Of a DNA stretch of 6,397 bases, positions 5,026-6,397 are shown piece by piece. This DNA is from Flavobacteriales bacterium UBA4474 (GTDB lineage: Bacteria > Bacteroidota > Bacteroidia > Flavobacteriales_D > Sanyastnellaceae): the NCBI GenBank assembly GCA_002389295.1, contig DGOE01000179.1, positions 1 to 6,397 on the forward strand, given 5' to 3'. The notes beneath the pieces were generated by a model. It saw nothing but the letters and a program-made list of their open reading frames with translations. It was not told the DNA's origin and made no database searches. Numbering within the stretch: position 1 is the stretch's first letter; the number at the start of each line of letters is the position of its first letter. The translations under genes were made by a program, and so were the position numbers.

Positions 5026-6397
5026 ACTGCTCGGGATAGTTCCCGTGGGTCCAACGCACCTGCACGCTCCATGCATAGCTGCCATCCTTCACATAATGGA
5101 GGCCGTCAGCGCGCTGGTCTTGACCGAGCCAAGCTTCGTCGGGGTCTACAGAAGAGAAGACCACCTCGCCCCAGCGGTTAAATACCTGGAATCGGTAATC
5201 CTGCGCACCAAACGCCTGACCCAAAGGACGGAAAGCATCGTTGACGCCGTCGTTGTTTGGAGAAAAGGCATTGGGCACATAGAGCTGCAACTCCATCTCC
5301 GAGAAGTGGGCCACCACATGGACTTCACCGTCCGCAGGCAATTCCACACCGAGGTCCGGCAACTGCAGGGAAGAAGCCGACACTGCACCTTCTACCTCCC
5401 AATGACTGAATTTCCAGTCGCCACCCGGGGAAGCGATGAAGGCCTGGGGGCCATCGACCACAAAACTGTCTGTCCAGTAATCCGAAACGTTGGCCCGGTC
5501 CACCACCTTGACCACACCCGCGAAGGCCGGCTTGACCTCTACCGTCAACCCAATGTGCTCCACGTATTCAAAATGGGCCACCACGGTGCCTCCCGTATCC
5601 ACAAACAGGGAAGTGGTGGGGTCGGAGAGGTCGCCAATGGCGTTGGCTTCGTGAGACCAGTGTGAAAACGCCCACCATTCGATCGGGCTGGCCACAATGT
5701 CATGGTCGCCATCAAAGAGCTCCGCTTCATCGGGGAAGGGGCCGAGGGCGACCCCATTCAACGAGATGGAGCCGGTACCCGAGGGGGTCACATCAAATGA
5801 AATCAACTCTGGTGGCACGGGCACACCGAAATGCGCCATGATGGTCACGTTGCCCGAAAGCTCCACCTCAATCAGGTCGTCTTGATCCGAACCGATCACC
5901 AGGTCTCCCGACACCACTTCCCAATACAGGAATTCCGCCCCATCACAGATTTCTTCTGCCTCCAGCGTTATCGGGACGCCAGCGAAATACCAACCGGTAA
6001 AGGGCACCATGCCCATTGAAATGTCCACGGAGTTCAATTCCACTTCTCCGCAACCATCGATGAGCAAGGTGAGGTCCACTGGCTCCACGTCATAGCAATC
6101 CTCCATGCCCGTCAACACGGTCTCGTTGCAGCGCTCATCAATGAAGTCGTGCATCTCTTGCACCTCGGACATCCAACCATCATAATCGCCGCCCCAACGG
6201 TCAAACTGCCGCGGCATTTCCGGCTCGATGACGCCAATCATGCTGTCGAGCACAGCGTGCATGTTGTCACAGGAAAAGTGGGTGTTGCCCAGGTCCGCCC
6301 AGCGGTTGATGTACGTGGCCCAGAAGGTCTCGTTTTCCATCAAGGCGTTGAGCACCGGGATGTGGCCCTGTCCCCCCACGTCGCCCATGTTTTCCGG
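4997..6397 (-). CDS. CotH-family protein with InlB-type repeats and T9SS type B sorting domain (5' partial)
   Basis: The frame is open from the TGA at 4997-4999 to the right edge, where PEN precedes the Met at 6388, so the N-terminus lies outside; 466 residues are visible. Counted from that Met, residues 1-87 look like the C-terminal end of a CotH domain: FWATYINRWADLGNTHF (22-38), EPEMPRQFDRWG (55-66), then WMSEVQEMHDFIDERC (72-87). CotH domains are atypical kinase-fold proteins, first known from spore coats; the catalytic part is not visible. Three InlB-type beta repeats follow (about 103-187, 193-273, 279-362), each with a YW or FSHW motif and ending in [VI]xAHF. Residues 369-463 form the T9SS type B sorting domain: LYVPNAFSPNNDGVNDAF, FQVFNRWGEVVF. 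The protein is thus predicted to be exported through Sec and T9SS and displayed or released at the surface. Secreted CotH kinase activity is an inference. Confidence 0.9.
   Translation of the reverse strand, partial: PENMGDVGGQGHIPVLNALMENETFWATYINRWADLGNTHFSCDNMHAVLDSMIGVIEPEMPRQFDRWGGDYDGWMSEVQEMHDFIDERCNETVLTGMEDCYDVEPVDLTLLIDGCGEVELNSVDISMGMVPFTGWYFAGVPITLEAEEICDGAEFLYWEVVSGDLVIGSDQDDLIEVELSGNVTIMAHFGVPVPPELISFDVTPSGTGSISLNGVALGPFPDEAELFDGDHDIVASPIEWWAFSHWSHEANAIGDLSDPTTSLFVDTGGTVVAHFEYVEHIGLTVEVKPAFAGVVKVVDRANVSDYWTDSFVVDGPQAFIASPGGDWKFSHWEVEGAVSASSLQLPDLGVELPADGEVHVVAHFSEMELQLYVPNAFSPNNDGVNDAFRPLGQAFGAQDYRFQVFNRWGEVVFSSVDPDEAWLGQDQRADGLHYVKDGSYAWSVQVRWTHGNYPEQFSGTLTVVR
5000..5284 (-). 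other. T9SS type B C-terminal sorting domain of the CotH-family protein
   Basis: The last 95 residues show VPNAFSPNNDGVNDAF, then FQVFNRWGEVVF, a tryptophan in DEAWLG, a DGSYAWSVQV strand and the terminal GTLTVV strand. This fits the gliding-motility/T9SS type B consensus very well and is closer to it than the copy at the left edge. Confidence 0.92.
5303..6082 (-). repeat. Three tandem InlB-type beta repeats in the CotH-family protein
   Basis: The protein carries three diverged modules of about 80-85 residues (bases about 6082-5828, 5812-5570 and 5554-5303). Each has a hydrophobic strand opening, a central LYWEV, FSHWSHE or FSHWEVE segment, and a closing strand IMAHF, VVAHF or VVAHF. The first also has PFTGWYFAGVPITLEA, a sequence I know from other Bacteroidota CotH proteins. 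The modules are diverged at DNA level, so this is an old protein-level repeat. Confidence 0.75.

Noticed and set aside
5045..5665. A 206-codon open frame on the plus strand opposite the CotH-family gene.
   Set aside because: It lies entirely within repeats and sorting-domain coding sequence of the minus strand, and its translation shows no domain-like pattern.
1..6397. A multi-gene defence, mobile or biosynthetic system.
   Set aside because: No transposase, integrase, nuclease, toxin-antitoxin pair, CRISPR repeat, tRNA or biosynthetic core enzyme is visible. The genes belong to unrelated families and mostly sit on alternating strands.

Overview
The window most likely comes from the chromosome of a fairly GC-rich member of the Bacteroidota. 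Two genes end in gliding-motility/type IX secretion (T9SS) type B C-terminal sorting domains, which are characteristic of that phylum. A third gene encodes a small protein of a type I associate with Bacteroidota. Family-level placement (for example a marine Flavobacteriales lineage) is only a guess.

Layout, left to right: (1) the 3' part of a large secreted PKD-repeat protein with a T9SS type B sorting domain (+, runs in from the left edge); (2) a small antibiotic-biosynthesis-monooxygenase-fold protein (-), overlapping the end of gene 1 tail to tail; (3) a GNAT/FemAB-like acyltransferase (+) starting 14 bases from gene 2; (4) an adenosine-deaminase-family enzyme (-) whose stop codon directly abuts that of gene 3; (5) a 91-base divergent gap, the longest non-coding stretch; (6) a conserved uncharacterised protein and an ABA4-like (DUF4281) membrane protein (+) forming a two-gene operon with a 2-base gap; (7) the 3' part of a CotH-family secreted protein with three InlB-type repeats and a T9SS type B sorting domain (-, runs off the right edge).

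The two edge genes encode cell-surface or secreted proteins exported by the same route (Sec, then T9SS). The five genes between them look like unrelated housekeeping or accessory functions with no obvious shared pathway. The DNA is very compact: gene boundaries are a 14-base overlap, a 14-base gap, 0 bases, 91 bases, 2 bases and 10 bases, and the strand switches at five of the six junctions. I see no RNA genes, mobile elements, CRISPR arrays or large DNA repeats. I did not find a convincing new multi-gene system. The points most worth a second look are the altered substrate-pocket motifs of the deaminase, the ABA4-like operon, the CotH/InlB/T9SS fusion, and the overlapping gene boundaries.
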